A stretch of 64,000 nt of DNA from Mycobacterium bourgelatii (GCF_010723575.1 NZ_BLKZ01000002.1:496001-560000), one strand, 5' to 3'. Shown: positions 28,612 to 37,383, counted from the stretch's first letter. Notes: generated by a model from the sequence alone, not told the origin. Translations and numbers: made by a program.

Positions 28612-28693
28612 TAGCTGTCCTCCGGTCGATTCGGGCCGTGCGCGGCGACATCACGCACGCGGGCTCTCTTCCATACCACCATTGGCTGCCGAC

Positions 28694-29533
28694 CTAACGC
28701 CACCACCGCTCCAGAACTCGTGCGACGCCGTCCTCGCTGTTGGGGGCCGTGACCTCGTCGGCGGCGGCGAGCGCGGCGGGGTGCGCATTGGCCATCGCCA
28801 CCCCACGACCCGCCCACAGCAGCATCGGCACGTCATTGGGCATATCGCCGAACGCCACCACGGCCGCGTCCGGAATGCCCAGCGGATCGGCGACCTCGCG
28901 GACACCCGTGGCTTTGCTGATGCCGCGCGGCACGATCTCTATCAAGCCGTTGTTGGTCGAGTACGTCAGGTCGCCCTCGGTACCGATATGCCCAGCCAGT
29001 TCGGCCGCCATATCGGCGCTGGTTGCGCCCGCCTTGCGGATCAGCAGCTTGATCGCCGGCGCACTGAGCAAGTCCTCGACGGACACCTCGGTGTTGTCCG
29101 GATTGAGCCAGGCGTGCTCGTAGCCCGGTGAGCTGACGAACTGGGGGGACGCCGTGTCGTGCGCGCGTTCACCGATCCGCTCGACGGCCAGCCCAGCGCC
29201 GGGTATCACCCGCGTCGCGATCTCCGCCAACTGCGCCAAGGTGTCGACGGACAGCGTGCGCGCTGACACCACGGTGTCGGTGGAGGGGTCATAGATGACT
29301 GCGCCATTGGCGCACACCGCCATCGGAGCAAAGCCGAGCTCCTCGACGACGGGCCGGATCCAGCGCGGCGGGCGGCCGGTGGCTATGACGAACTGGGCGC
29401 CGTCGGCAACCGCGGCGTGCACCGCGGCCCGAGTGCGGGGGGAGACGGTTTCGTCGTGATTGAACAAAGTGCCGTCTACGTCGCAGGCGATGAGAGCCGG
29501 CCGCTGGGCCGGCGACGCGTTTGATGTTGTCAG
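28694..29533 (-). CDS. Cof-type HAD-IIB family hydrolase (Rv3813c orthologue)
   Basis: The HAD motifs are ACDVDGTLF (nucleophile and acid/base aspartates), VIATGRPP, the Lys in SKATGV and GDMPNDVPM. The family removes phosphate from sugars or cofactors. The first ordinary start codon, TTG at 29467, would cut off the catalytic DVDGT. The frame opens after a TAG, and the only start-like codon before the motif is CTG at 29533, which overlaps the stop of the upstream acyltransferase as CTGA. That coupling favours CTG as the true start. Confidence 0.85.
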   Translation of the reverse strand: MTTSNASPAQRPALIACDVDGTLFNHDETVSPRTRAAVHAAVADGAQFVIATGRPPRWIRPVVEELGFAPMAVCANGAVIYDPSTDTVVSARTLSVDTLAQLAEIATRVIPGAGLAVERIGERAHDTASPQFVSSPGYEHAWLNPDNTEVSVEDLLSAPAIKLLIRKAGATSADMAAELAGHIGTEGDLTYSTNNGLIEIVPRGISKATGVREVADPLGIPDAAVVAFGDMPNDVPMLLWAGRGVAMANAHPAALAAADEVTAPNSEDGVARVLERWWR

Positions 29534-30315
29534 CGCGATCTACCTCGGTCGGGTTTGGCTCGGCTCACGCCGTCGTGCCCGCGCTTCTGCATCCGCTCCG
29601 CGAGTTCGGCGATGCGGAATTCCCTGGACTCCTCGGGGGTCGGCGCGCTGCCGCCCAGTCGGCGCGGCACCCAATATTCCCCCGGCGGATGCGGGTATTC
29701 CTCCTGCACCTGGTAGAGCATCGTGTTCATCACCTGGCGCAAGGCGCGATTGAACGTTTCAAGGTCGCCTTGCGGCCACATCGGGGCTCCGATTTTCACG
29801 GCGATCGGAACCTTGTTGCGGAACAGCTTCTTCGGGTGGTCTTTAGGCCAAATCCGGTGTGCCCCCCAAACAATCATCGGGATAATCGGCACCCGCGCCT
29901 CGATCGCCATCCGCGCCGCACCGGTCTTGAATTCGCGCAGTTCGTAACTGCGACTGATCGTTGCCTCCGGATGCAACCCGACGATTTCGCCCTCGCGTAA
30001 CCGCTGCACCGCAACGGCGTACGCCTCGTGGCCCAGAGAGCGGTCGACCGGGATGAGCTGGGTGTGCTTGATCACGTAGTTGACGGCTTTGACGTCCTGC
30101 ATTTCCGCCTTGATCATGAATCGAAGCCGCCGCTTGCGCTCCAGCGCGGCCAGCGAGGCGGGAATCCAGTCCACGTAGCTGGTGTGATTCAGCGTGATCA
30201 GGGCGCCACCGTGGCTAGGAATGTGCTCGAGGCCCTCGTAATTGATCTTGTTCCCGTTCAGCGCAACTACCGATGGAACAAAAAATTCCATGAATCGGAA
30301 AAACGGTTCCGCCAT
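29530..30315 (-). CDS. 1-acyl-glycerol-3-phosphate acyltransferase family protein (Rv3814c orthologue)
   Basis: The start at 30315 (MAEPFFRFMEFF) gives 261 residues; a longer frame runs into the upstream gene. PlsC motifs are NHTSYVDW, the Arg-rich segment after it, and HPEATISRS. The VPRRLGGSAPTPEE segment near the C-terminus is shared with the two upstream paralogues. It should acylate a lysolipid at the inner membrane. It is the third of three tandem copies, 7 bp after the previous gene. Confidence 0.9.
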   Translation of the reverse strand: MAEPFFRFMEFFVPSVVALNGNKINYEGLEHIPSHGGALITLNHTSYVDWIPASLAALERKRRLRFMIKAEMQDVKAVNYVIKHTQLIPVDRSLGHEAYAVAVQRLREGEIVGLHPEATISRSYELREFKTGAARMAIEARVPIIPMIVWGAHRIWPKDHPKKLFRNKVPIAVKIGAPMWPQGDLETFNRALRQVMNTMLYQVQEEYPHPPGEYWVPRRLGGSAPTPEESREFRIAELAERMQKRGHDGVSRAKPDRGRSR

Positions 30316-30322
30316 GCCCTGA

Positions 30323-31078
30323 TTATCCTTCCCCCGACCTTGAATGATGCTGTGAACGGCTAACCAACTCGGCCGCGTCCAACTGAGCCGCCTCGGCCAG
30401 CGTGGGGGCACTACCACCGAGCCGGCGCGGCACCCACCACGCGCCGGCCTCCATTGGATAGCTCTCCTGCACGCGGTGCAGGAGCGTGTTCATCGCGTCA
30501 CGCAGCATTTGGTTGGTCGTCGCGATGTCCTCGGCGGCCCGAAACGGCGGACCAGCCGCCACCGTCACCGGTATCTTCTTGCGGCCTAGTTGACGTGGAT
30601 GGTCCTTGGTCCAGATCCGCTGTGCACCCCAGACGATCAGCGGGATGATCGGGACGTCCGCTTCGATGGCCATGCGCGCGGCGCCCGTCTTGAAATCCTT
30701 CAGCTCGAAGCTACGGCTGATCGTGGCCTCCGGATAGACCGCGACCAACTCGCCGTCCCGTAGCGCCTGCACCGCGTGGACGTACGCATCCGCGCCCGAG
30801 CTGCGTTCGACGGGAATGGCCCCGTTCTTCTTGATCAGAAAGTTGACGATCTTCACCTTCTGCATCTCGGCCTTGAGCATGTACCTCAACCGGCGGTGTC
30901 GGCGGCGCATGATCAACCCAGCCGGGAGAAAGTCGACGTAGCTGGTGTGGTTGATCGCGATCACGGCGCCCCCGCGTTCGGGGATGTTTTCTTCCCCGAC
31001 GTAGGTGATCTGCGCTCTGGTCGCCAGCACCAGCAGCTTGGCCAGCTCTTCGCAGGCGCGGTAAATCGGCTCCGCCAC
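30323..31078 (-). CDS. 1-acyl-glycerol-3-phosphate acyltransferase family protein (Rv3815c orthologue)
   Basis: A 251-residue PlsC-fold protein with NHTSYVDF, PVERSSGADAY and YPEATISRSFE. It is closely related to both neighbours and follows the upstream copy by 3 bp. The three copies differ mainly in the region after the NHTxxxD motif, suggesting different lipid substrates. No membrane segment is obvious beyond a hydrophobic N-terminus. Confidence 0.9.
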   Translation of the reverse strand: MAEPIYRACEELAKLLVLATRAQITYVGEENIPERGGAVIAINHTSYVDFLPAGLIMRRRHRRLRYMLKAEMQKVKIVNFLIKKNGAIPVERSSGADAYVHAVQALRDGELVAVYPEATISRSFELKDFKTGAARMAIEADVPIIPLIVWGAQRIWTKDHPRQLGRKKIPVTVAAGPPFRAAEDIATTNQMLRDAMNTLLHRVQESYPMEAGAWWVPRRLGGSAPTLAEAAQLDAAELVSRSQHHSRSGEG

Positions 31079-31081
31079 GGA

Positions 31082-31861
31082 TCACTGCTCCGGTGCTCGG
31101 GCGGGATGAGCCCGCTCGGCGCGCAGCGCCGCCTTCATTGCCGCCTCCTCCGCGTCCATTTGCGCCGCCTCGGCCAGCGTGGGGGCACTACCACCCAACC
31201 GGCGCGGCACCCAGAACTCACCCGCCGGATGCGGCCCGTACTGTTCCTGCGCCTGGAGAAGCAAGTGCTGCATTCGCGAATGCAGCAGAGCACTCAGTTC
31301 GCCGACCGGGAGGGTGGGTTCGATCGGTTCGCCGACCACCACCTGAATCGGCACCTTCGGGCGAAGCAGTTTTTTCGGGTGGCCCTTGGTCCACACGCGC
31401 TGCGCGCCCCAGACGATGTGCGGAAGAATCGGCACCCCGGCCTCGATCGCCATTCGGGCGGCGCCGCTCTTGAACTCCTTGATCTCGAAGCTGCGGCTGA
31501 TCGTCGCCTCCGGGTAGACGCCCACCAACTCGCCGGCTTTGAGCCTCTCGACCGCCGCATCAAACGAAGCGCCACCGCTCGCTCGATCCACCGGAATGTG
31601 CCGCAGCGAACGCATGATCGGCCCGGTGATCTTGTGGTCGAACACCTCCTGCTTGGCCATGAACCGCACTTTGCGATGCAGGCCCTGCTGATAGAAGGGC
31701 AGGCCCGCCAGCATGAAGTCGAGGTAGCCGGTGTGGTTGATGGCGACGACGGCGCCGCCGCTGGTCGGCAGGTTCTCCACGCCGGTCACAGTGATCTTGA
31801 GACCCTGTACTCGAAATATCAGGCGGGCGATCTGGATGACAGTGCCGTATACCGGTTCCAC
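31082..31861 (-). CDS. 1-acyl-glycerol-3-phosphate acyltransferase family protein (Rv3816c orthologue)
   Basis: A 259-residue PlsC-fold protein with NHTGYLDF and YPEATISRSFE motifs and the VPRRLGGSAPTLAEAAQMD tail motif. It is the first gene of the run Rv3816c-Rv3815c-Rv3814c-Rv3813c. That run may continue into the ligase module at 28611 after an 82-bp gap with no terminator seen. It faces the phosphotransferase gene across only 14 bp, so the promoters overlap the coding starts. Confidence 0.9.
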   Translation of the reverse strand: MEPVYGTVIQIARLIFRVQGLKITVTGVENLPTSGGAVVAINHTGYLDFMLAGLPFYQQGLHRKVRFMAKQEVFDHKITGPIMRSLRHIPVDRASGGASFDAAVERLKAGELVGVYPEATISRSFEIKEFKSGAARMAIEAGVPILPHIVWGAQRVWTKGHPKKLLRPKVPIQVVVGEPIEPTLPVGELSALLHSRMQHLLLQAQEQYGPHPAGEFWVPRRLGGSAPTLAEAAQMDAEEAAMKAALRAERAHPARAPEQ

Positions 31862-31875
31862 AGCAGTTCAGCCTA

Positions 31876-32646
31876 GTGCTCGTGCCAGAAGTGGGTAAAA
31901 CCCGAAGTCGGAGGGGGTGGCGGTTGTCCTTTCCGTCGTCGCCGCCGGAGGTGCCTGAGGTCGTACACCGGCTGGCCGCCGGGCGGCCGGTGCGCGCAAT
32001 CTGGCTCAACGAGTTGGGCGGCGTCACCTTCCGGGTGGGCGCCGGCGCCGAGTACATCAAGGTTGCCAAGGAGTGGGCCGACTTCCCGAACGAAGCACGA
32101 CGGCTCCGCTGGGCCGGCCAGTACATCCCGGTGCCGGAGGTCCTGGATTTCGGGGCCGACGGGGACTGGTCGTGGCTGCGCACCCGCGGCCTGCCCGGCT
32201 TGTCCGCGGTGCACCCCCGCTGGCGGGCCAACCCGGAGCTCGCGGTCCGCGCGATCGGGGTGGGGTTGCGCACCCTGCACGACAGCCTGCCCGTGTCGTC
32301 GTGTCCGTTCGACTGGTCGGTCCAGGCGCGGCTGCCGGTGCTGCACCCGGCGCACCGCGCCAACCTTCCCGAACCACCGCCGATCGATCGGCTGGTCGTC
32401 TGCCACGGTGACGCGTGCGCGCCGAACACCTTGCTCGACGAGGCCGGCCGGTACTGCGGCCACGTCGACTTCGGCGAGCTCGGCGTGGCTGACCGGTGGG
32501 CCGATCTGGCGGTGGCCGCCCTTTCGCTGGGCTGGAACTACCCCGGCCGCAACTGGGAGGCGGAACTGTTCGCCGCCTACGGCATCGAGCCCGACCCGCC
32601 GCGCATCGACTACTACCAGCGGCTGTGGCAAGACCCCGACCTTTGA
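31876..32646 (+). CDS. Aminoglycoside phosphotransferase-like (APH) family kinase (Rv3817 orthologue)
   Basis: A 256-residue protein from a GTG start; a TTG at 31924 (LSFPSSPPEVP) is an alternative start that fits the H37Rv protein better. The kinase-like catalytic loop is VCHGDACAPNTLL and the metal-binding segment is HVDFGELGVADRWADLA. The family phosphorylates small hydroxylated molecules, often antibiotics or metabolites. The linker before the catalytic loop appears shorter than usual. No resistance role can be claimed from sequence. Confidence 0.85.
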   Translation: MLVPEVGKTRSRRGWRLSFPSSPPEVPEVVHRLAAGRPVRAIWLNELGGVTFRVGAGAEYIKVAKEWADFPNEARRLRWAGQYIPVPEVLDFGADGDWSWLRTRGLPGLSAVHPRWRANPELAVRAIGVGLRTLHDSLPVSSCPFDWSVQARLPVLHPAHRANLPEPPPIDRLVVCHGDACAPNTLLDEAGRYCGHVDFGELGVADRWADLAVAALSLGWNYPGRNWEAELFAAYGIEPDPPRIDYYQRLWQDPDL

Positions 32647-32707
32647 GATTCAAGCTAAGCTCGTGGCGGAATCCAACCGTCTTTGAAAACGGATTTGAAA
32701 GGCATTT

Positions 32708-34258
32708 GTGCAGGTCACAAGCGTCGGCCACGCCGGCTTTCTGATTCAGACCCGGGCGGGCAGCATCCTCTGCGACCCCTGGGTCAACCCCGCGTACTTC
32801 GCGTCGTGGTTTCCCTTTCCCGACAACAGCACGCTGGATTGGGACGCCCTGGGCGACTGCGACTACCTGTACGTCTCGCATCTGCACAAGGACCACTTCG
32901 ACGCCAAGCTGCTCACCGAGCACGTCAACAAGGACGCGGTCGTCCTGCTGCCCGATTTCCCGGTGCCCGACCTGCAAAACGAGTTGCGGAAGCTGGGCTT
33001 TCACCGGTTCTTCGAGACCACGGACTCCGTCCAGCACCAGCTGTCGGGCCCCAAGGGCGACCTCGACATCATGATCATCGCCCTGCGCGCCCCCGCCGAC
33101 GGCCCGATCGGTGACTCGGCACTGGTCGTTTCCGACGGCGAGACGACGGTCTTCAACATGAACGACGCGCGCCCCGTCGAGTTGGACGTGCTGGCAGCGG
33201 ACTTCGGCCACATCGACGTGCATCTGCTGCAGTACTCGGGCGCGATCTGGTACCCGATGGTCTACGACATGCCCGCCCGCGCCAAGGAGGCGTTCGGCAC
33301 CCAAAAGCGGCAGCGCCAGATGGACCGCGCGCGCCAATACATCGCGCAGGTGGGCGCGACGTGGGTGGTGCCGTCGGCCGGACCTCCCTGCTTCCTGGAC
33401 CCCGAGTTGCGCCAACTCAACGACGACCAGGGTGACCCGGCCAACATCTTCCCTGACCAGATGGTGTTCCTCGACCAGATGCGCACCCACGGCCACGATG
33501 GCGGCCTGTTGATGATCCCCGGGTCCGTCGCGGATTTCACCGGCACCACACTGAATTCGCTCACGCACCCGCTGCCCACCGATCAGGTCGAGGCGATCTT
33601 CACCACGGGCAAGTCGGCGTACATCGCGGACTATGCCGAACGGATGGCACCGGTGCTGGCAGCGGAGAAGGCCACCTGGGCGCCGGCGTCCGGGGAGCCG
33701 CTGCTGGAACCGCTGCGGGCGCTGTTCGAACCGATCATGTTGCAGAGCAACGAGATCTGCGACGGCATCGGCTATCCCGTGGAATTGGTCCTCGGCCTTG
33801 AAACCGTCGTCCTGGACTTTCCGAAACGTACGGTGCGAGAACGCATTCCCGACGAGAAGTTCCGGTACGGGTTTGCCATCGAGCCCGAACTCGTTCGCAC
33901 CGTGTTGCGCGACCAGGAACCCGACTGGGTCAACACGATATTCCTGTCCACCCGGTTCAAGGCCTGGCGGGTCGGCGGCTACAACGAATATCTGTACACG
34001 TTCTTCAAGTGCCTGACCGATGAGCGAATCGCCTACGCCGACGGCTGGTTCGCCGAGACCCATGACGATTCCGCCTCGATCACCTTGGACGGCTGGGAGA
34101 TTCAGCGCCGCTGCCCGCACCTCAAGGCTGATCTGTCGAAATTTGGTGTGGTGGAAGGGAACACGCTAACCTGCAACCTCCACGGTTGGCAGTGGCGACT
34201 CGATGACGGTCGCTGCCTTACCACCCGCGGTCACGAGTTACGGAGTTCGCGCGCATGA
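32708..34258 (+). CDS. MBL-fold hydrolase-like protein with C-terminal Rieske domain (Rv3818 orthologue)
   Basis: The 516-residue protein has an N-terminal metallo-beta-lactamase fold with SHLHKDHFD (about residues 57-65) and a C-terminal Rieske [2Fe-2S] motif, CPH and CNLHGWQW. This combination recalls the CMP-N-acetylneuraminate hydroxylase layout, so an oxygenase or redox role is possible, but the substrate is unknown. The stop overlaps the next gene's start as ATGATGA-type overlap, suggesting co-translation. Confidence 0.9.
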   Translation: MQVTSVGHAGFLIQTRAGSILCDPWVNPAYFASWFPFPDNSTLDWDALGDCDYLYVSHLHKDHFDAKLLTEHVNKDAVVLLPDFPVPDLQNELRKLGFHRFFETTDSVQHQLSGPKGDLDIMIIALRAPADGPIGDSALVVSDGETTVFNMNDARPVELDVLAADFGHIDVHLLQYSGAIWYPMVYDMPARAKEAFGTQKRQRQMDRARQYIAQVGATWVVPSAGPPCFLDPELRQLNDDQGDPANIFPDQMVFLDQMRTHGHDGGLLMIPGSVADFTGTTLNSLTHPLPTDQVEAIFTTGKSAYIADYAERMAPVLAAEKATWAPASGEPLLEPLRALFEPIMLQSNEICDGIGYPVELVLGLETVVLDFPKRTVRERIPDEKFRYGFAIEPELVRTVLRDQEPDWVNTIFLSTRFKAWRVGGYNEYLYTFFKCLTDERIAYADGWFAETHDDSASITLDGWEIQRRCPHLKADLSKFGVVEGNTLTCNLHGWQWRLDDGRCLTTRGHELRSSRA

Positions 34259-34602
34259 TGCAGTTCTATGACGACGGCGTGATTCAGGCTGACCGCCAGG
34301 CCATTACGCTGCGTCGGTACGACTTCCCGTCCGGCACCGCCAAGGTCATCCCGGTGAGTAAGATCCGCGGCTATAAGGCCGAACCGCTGGGTCTGCTGAT
34401 GGCTCGGTTCAACATCTGGGGTAGCCCCGACCTCAACCGGCGCCGTTGGCTGCCGCTGGATGTGTACCGGCCGTTGAAGTCGATGCTGATTACCTTCGAC
34501 ATCCCCGGTGAGCGGCCGCAGCCCGCCTGCACGCCGGCACGCCCCGACGACTTCACCGCCCTGTTGGACGATCTGCTCAAGCGGGAGAACGACCGGGCTT
34601 AG
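34255..34602 (+). CDS. Conserved hypothetical protein (Rv3819 orthologue)
   Basis: A 115-residue soluble protein starting MMQFYDDGVIQADRQA, overlapping the Rieske protein gene by 4 bp. It is conserved at this position in M. tuberculosis. It has no motif I recognise; beta-rich PH-like composition (KVIPVSKIRGYKAEP) is only an impression. It is the last gene before the junction where H37Rv carries the sulfolipid locus. Confidence 0.8.
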   Translation: MMQFYDDGVIQADRQAITLRRYDFPSGTAKVIPVSKIRGYKAEPLGLLMARFNIWGSPDLNRRRWLPLDVYRPLKSMLITFDIPGERPQPACTPARPDDFTALLDDLLKRENDRA

Positions 34603-34725
34603 CTCGACCCCTTCTCGCCAACGTAGAACTACGGCGGGCGGAATTCTCTGCCAGAACAGCCGCGGATCGGCCGCGATCAAGCGCGCGGGCCTCCCCCGAG
34701 CTCGGAAATTGTGCAGGCAAGGTTA

Positions 34726-34999
34726 TCGCGAGCCTGAAACCTGGCAGGTCGCCACTCGATCTTTTCCTGCAGAGATTCAGGCTCGCGCGCCGCGGGCTTG
34801 CACGCGGCCACGCGGCCACGCGGCGGCCAGGCGGCGGCCAGGTGACGGGCCGCGGCTGATCCGCGGCTAATCGCGAGCCTGAAACCTGGCAGGTCGCCAC
34901 TCGATCTTTTCCTGCAGAGATTCAGGCTCGCGCGCCGCGGGCTTGCACGCGGCCACGCGGCCACGCGGCGGCCAGGCGGCGGCCAGGTGACGGGCCGCG
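34726..34999 (+). repeat. Direct repeat of 129 bp, two copies
   Basis: Copies at 34726-34854 and 34871-34999 appear identical, 145 bp apart start to start. Each contains a hairpin formed by GCGAGCCTGAA and its exact complement about 37 nt later, plus a run of CGCGGCCA/CGGCGGCCAGG short repeats. The hairpin part is related to the repeat near 58.0 kb. The array lies at the point where H37Rv carries Rv3820c-Rv3828c (sulfolipid genes). Confidence 0.9.
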
Positions 35000-35030
35000 T
35001 CGGGAGACTGGCGCGGCCTGGCGGCCGCGG

Positions 35031-36599
35031 CTAGCGGTCGGCCAGGGCCGCGCGGCCCGCGTTGTAGCCGGGGGTGAAGGTGATGCCCGGTCCACCGTGG
35101 CACCCGGCGCTGCCCAGGTACAGACCCTCGACCGGGATCGGTTGGCCGATAAAGCCTTTCGGGCCCGGCCGATTCTGACCGATCTGGTCAGAGTGCAACA
35201 GCCCGTGGCAGTAGTCACCACCGGGAGCCCCGAACATCACCCCCATGTGCCGGGGGGTGAAGGTGGTGTGCCGAATGATGCTCGACTCGAAGTTCGGCGC
35301 CAACCGGTTGATCTTGTCGATCACCCGTTGGCCCATCTCGATCTTCGCCTGGCCGTAGTCGGCACCGCCTTCGATCGGGAAGAACAACGCGAACGCCGAA
35401 GCGGCGTGCTTGCCCGGCGGCGCTAGGTCCGGATCGTGCACGGACGGGACCTGCAGCACGACGGTCGGGTCGGCGGGCACGATTCCCCGGCGGGCGTCCT
35501 CCCACTGCTGCTGGACTTCCTCGGGTGTGCAGAAGATGCCGATCGATGCCTGCATGCTCGGGTCGTTGAGCGCCTCGTAGGGCGCGACGAAACGGGGCGC
35601 CTCGTTCAGCGCGAAGTGCATCTGTAGGTAGCTGCCGCGGTGGTCGATGCGCGCGTAGCGGTCCCGGATTTCCGACGGCACCGCCGCGGGGTCGATCAGT
35701 TCGTTGATGGTGACGTCGGGGGCGATGGCCGAAACCACGATGGGCGCGCTCAGCGTGTCACCGGCCTCGGTGCGGACGCCGCTGACCCTGGCCCCGGACG
35801 GACCACTGTCGACCAGGATCTCGGTGACCTTGGAACGGAGTCGGACCTCGCCGCCGTCGGCCTCCAACAGGTGGGCCAGGTGTGCGGTGAGCGCGCCGAT
35901 GCCGCCGCGCAGCTTCTTCATCTGCACGAAGTCGCCCTCCGGCATCCCGAGGCCGAAGGCCAGGGCCGCGGCGCTGCCCGGCGTCGACGGTCCGCGGTAC
36001 AGGGTGTTGACCGCCAGCATGGTCATCGAGCCGCGGATGGCACCGTGCTTCTCGCGGTCCGGGAGGTAGCGGTCCAACACTTCGGTGACCGACCCGAACA
36101 GCATGTCGTCGATCGCCGATCGCTCGAATTCGTTGGTGGCGCAGGCATACATCTCGTCGAAGGTCTTCGGCAGGGTGCCGGCCTCGAAGCGGCCCAGTGC
36201 GCGCGTCGGCGCCTGGGCCCACATCATCAACCCGCCCATGCCGGCCACGGCGTCGGCGCCGTGCACCTCGTTGAGGTGAGCGAACATCTTCATCGGGTCG
36301 CTGTACTGGACCAGCGGGTCGTCGCCGACACCGCGCAGCGCTACCGCCATCACCTCGAGGTCGACCGTCGGCAGCGTGTCCAGACCGAGTTCGCCGATGA
36401 CCTCGGCCGAGGTGGGGAACTGCACCGATCCCGCGATCTCGAAGTGGTAGCCGTCGAACAGCTCCACGGTGGAGGCCATGCCGCCGGCGTAGAGCTTGGC
36501 ATCCAGGCATACGGTCCGCAGGCCGGCCCGCTGCAACAGCACCGCTGCCGTCAGCCCGTTGTGGCCCGCACCAATGACGATCGCGTCGTAGTCAGACAT
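35031..36599 (-). CDS. Phytoene desaturase-like FAD-dependent oxidoreductase (Rv3829c orthologue)
   Basis: A 522-residue flavoprotein from the ATG at 36599. The N-terminus has the dinucleotide-binding VIGAGHNGLTAA and the C-terminus the second FAD motif, YLGSAGCHGGPG. It groups with NAD(P)/FAD amine-oxidase-like and PYROXD2-type proteins; true carotenoid desaturation is not supported because no other carotenoid genes are near. It lies 78 bp downstream of a TetR gene, behind an operator-like site, so TetR control is likely. Confidence 0.9.
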   Translation of the reverse strand: MSDYDAIVIGAGHNGLTAAVLLQRAGLRTVCLDAKLYAGGMASTVELFDGYHFEIAGSVQFPTSAEVIGELGLDTLPTVDLEVMAVALRGVGDDPLVQYSDPMKMFAHLNEVHGADAVAGMGGLMMWAQAPTRALGRFEAGTLPKTFDEMYACATNEFERSAIDDMLFGSVTEVLDRYLPDREKHGAIRGSMTMLAVNTLYRGPSTPGSAAALAFGLGMPEGDFVQMKKLRGGIGALTAHLAHLLEADGGEVRLRSKVTEILVDSGPSGARVSGVRTEAGDTLSAPIVVSAIAPDVTINELIDPAAVPSEIRDRYARIDHRGSYLQMHFALNEAPRFVAPYEALNDPSMQASIGIFCTPEEVQQQWEDARRGIVPADPTVVLQVPSVHDPDLAPPGKHAASAFALFFPIEGGADYGQAKIEMGQRVIDKINRLAPNFESSIIRHTTFTPRHMGVMFGAPGGDYCHGLLHSDQIGQNRPGPKGFIGQPIPVEGLYLGSAGCHGGPGITFTPGYNAGRAALADR

Positions 36600-36667
36600 T
36601 TTTTTTCGAGACCTCCCAGACGATCCCAGACGCCCTCCCAGACTTGGAGGCTGGCACGACGCCGCAA

Positions 36668-36689
36668 GTTTTGTCAATTATGACGAAAC
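36668..36689 (-). promoter_or_regulatory. Operator-like inverted repeat before the Rv3829c orthologue
   Basis: An AT-rich 22-bp near-palindrome, GTTTTGTCA-ATTA-TGACGAAAC, differing at one position between arms. It overlaps the stop codon of the TetR gene and lies about 70 bp before the oxidoreductase start. It matches 17 of 22 positions of the site at 37336-37357, as expected for two targets of one regulator. Confidence 0.65.
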
Positions 36690-37304
36690 TTCTCCCGGCC
36701 GCCAGGTGTCGGTGATGCCGTTCCGCAGGGCCTCCAGAGCAAGGTGGCTCACCCGGGCCAGTTCGCCGAGCGAGCGGTCCTCCCCCAACATCCACGCCTC
36801 CATCGCCCCGAACACCGCGGCCGCGATACAACGCGCCGTCACCGTGGCGCGCAGCTTGGCATCGGGCAGCTGTTCTGCCGATCGGTTGCGCTTCTGTAGT
36901 TGCACCTGAATGGCGTCGGCAAGGTCGGCCTGGACGTCTCGGATGTGTCGCACGATTCGGCTCGGGTCTATCTCGCCACCCCGCAGCGCCGCGATCTTCG
37001 TCACCGCTTCTACGTCGTACGGGAAGGCGAAAATGGCGGCTTGGACGGAGTCGATCACCGGTTCGTCGACGGGTCTGGCGTCAAGCGCGGCGCGGAACCA
37101 GTTCAACCCGGTGTAGTCGGCGAACAGCAGGTCGTGCTTGGAGCTGAAGTGGCGGTAGAACGTGCGCAGCGAGACGCCGGCATCCGCGGCGATCTGCTCG
37201 GCGGACGTGTTCTCTACTCCCTGGGCCAGGAACCGAACCAGCGCCGCCTGGCGCAGCGCCTCGCGGGTGCGTTCGCTGCGCGCGGTCTGTGCGGGCCTGA
37301 CCAT
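36678..37304 (-). CDS. TetR-family transcriptional regulator (Rv3830c orthologue)
   Basis: The 208-residue protein has an N-terminal TetR helix-turn-helix (residues ~12-58: TSAEQIAADAGVSLRTFYRHFSSK shortened here to the landmark GVSLRTFYRHF) and a helical ligand domain. It is divergent from the DUF2834-like gene and upstream of the oxidoreductase. Paired operator-like sites on each side suggest it represses itself, the oxidoreductase and possibly the divergent gene. Confidence 0.93.
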   Translation of the reverse strand: MVRPAQTARSERTREALRQAALVRFLAQGVENTSAEQIAADAGVSLRTFYRHFSSKHDLLFADYTGLNWFRAALDARPVDEPVIDSVQAAIFAFPYDVEAVTKIAALRGGEIDPSRIVRHIRDVQADLADAIQVQLQKRNRSAEQLPDAKLRATVTARCIAAAVFGAMEAWMLGEDRSLGELARVSHLALEALRNGITDTWRPGEVSS

Positions 37305-37335
37305 TCGAGCAAGATACCAAGTCTGCTATGAGTCC

Positions 37336-37357
37336 TTTTTGACAATATTGACAAAAC
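37336..37357 (+). promoter_or_regulatory. Operator-like inverted repeat between TetR gene and divergent gene
   Basis: A near-palindrome, TTTTTGACAATATTGACAAA plus AC, with TTTTGAC and GACAAAA arms around AATATT. It sits 31 bp before the TetR start and 26 bp before the divergent start, where it could control both. It resembles the site at 36668-36689. Confidence 0.65.
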
Positions 37358-37383
37358 TTTGGCCGCGGGGTGAGACTGCGCCA

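Noticed and set aside
31876..32646. An antibiotic resistance gene
   Set aside because: The APH-fold protein is a conserved chromosomal Rv3817-type gene; the fold alone does not show resistance.
32647..32707. A tRNA gene before the Rieske protein gene
   Set aside because: The stretch is too short and no cloverleaf could be drawn.
34726..34999. CRISPR array
   Set aside because: Only two long copies with a 16-bp gap; no short repeat with unique spacers and no cas genes.
35031..36599. Carotenoid biosynthesis gene
   Set aside because: The oxidoreductase is phytoene-desaturase-like, but no phytoene synthase or other carotenoid gene is nearby and it fits the broader family better.
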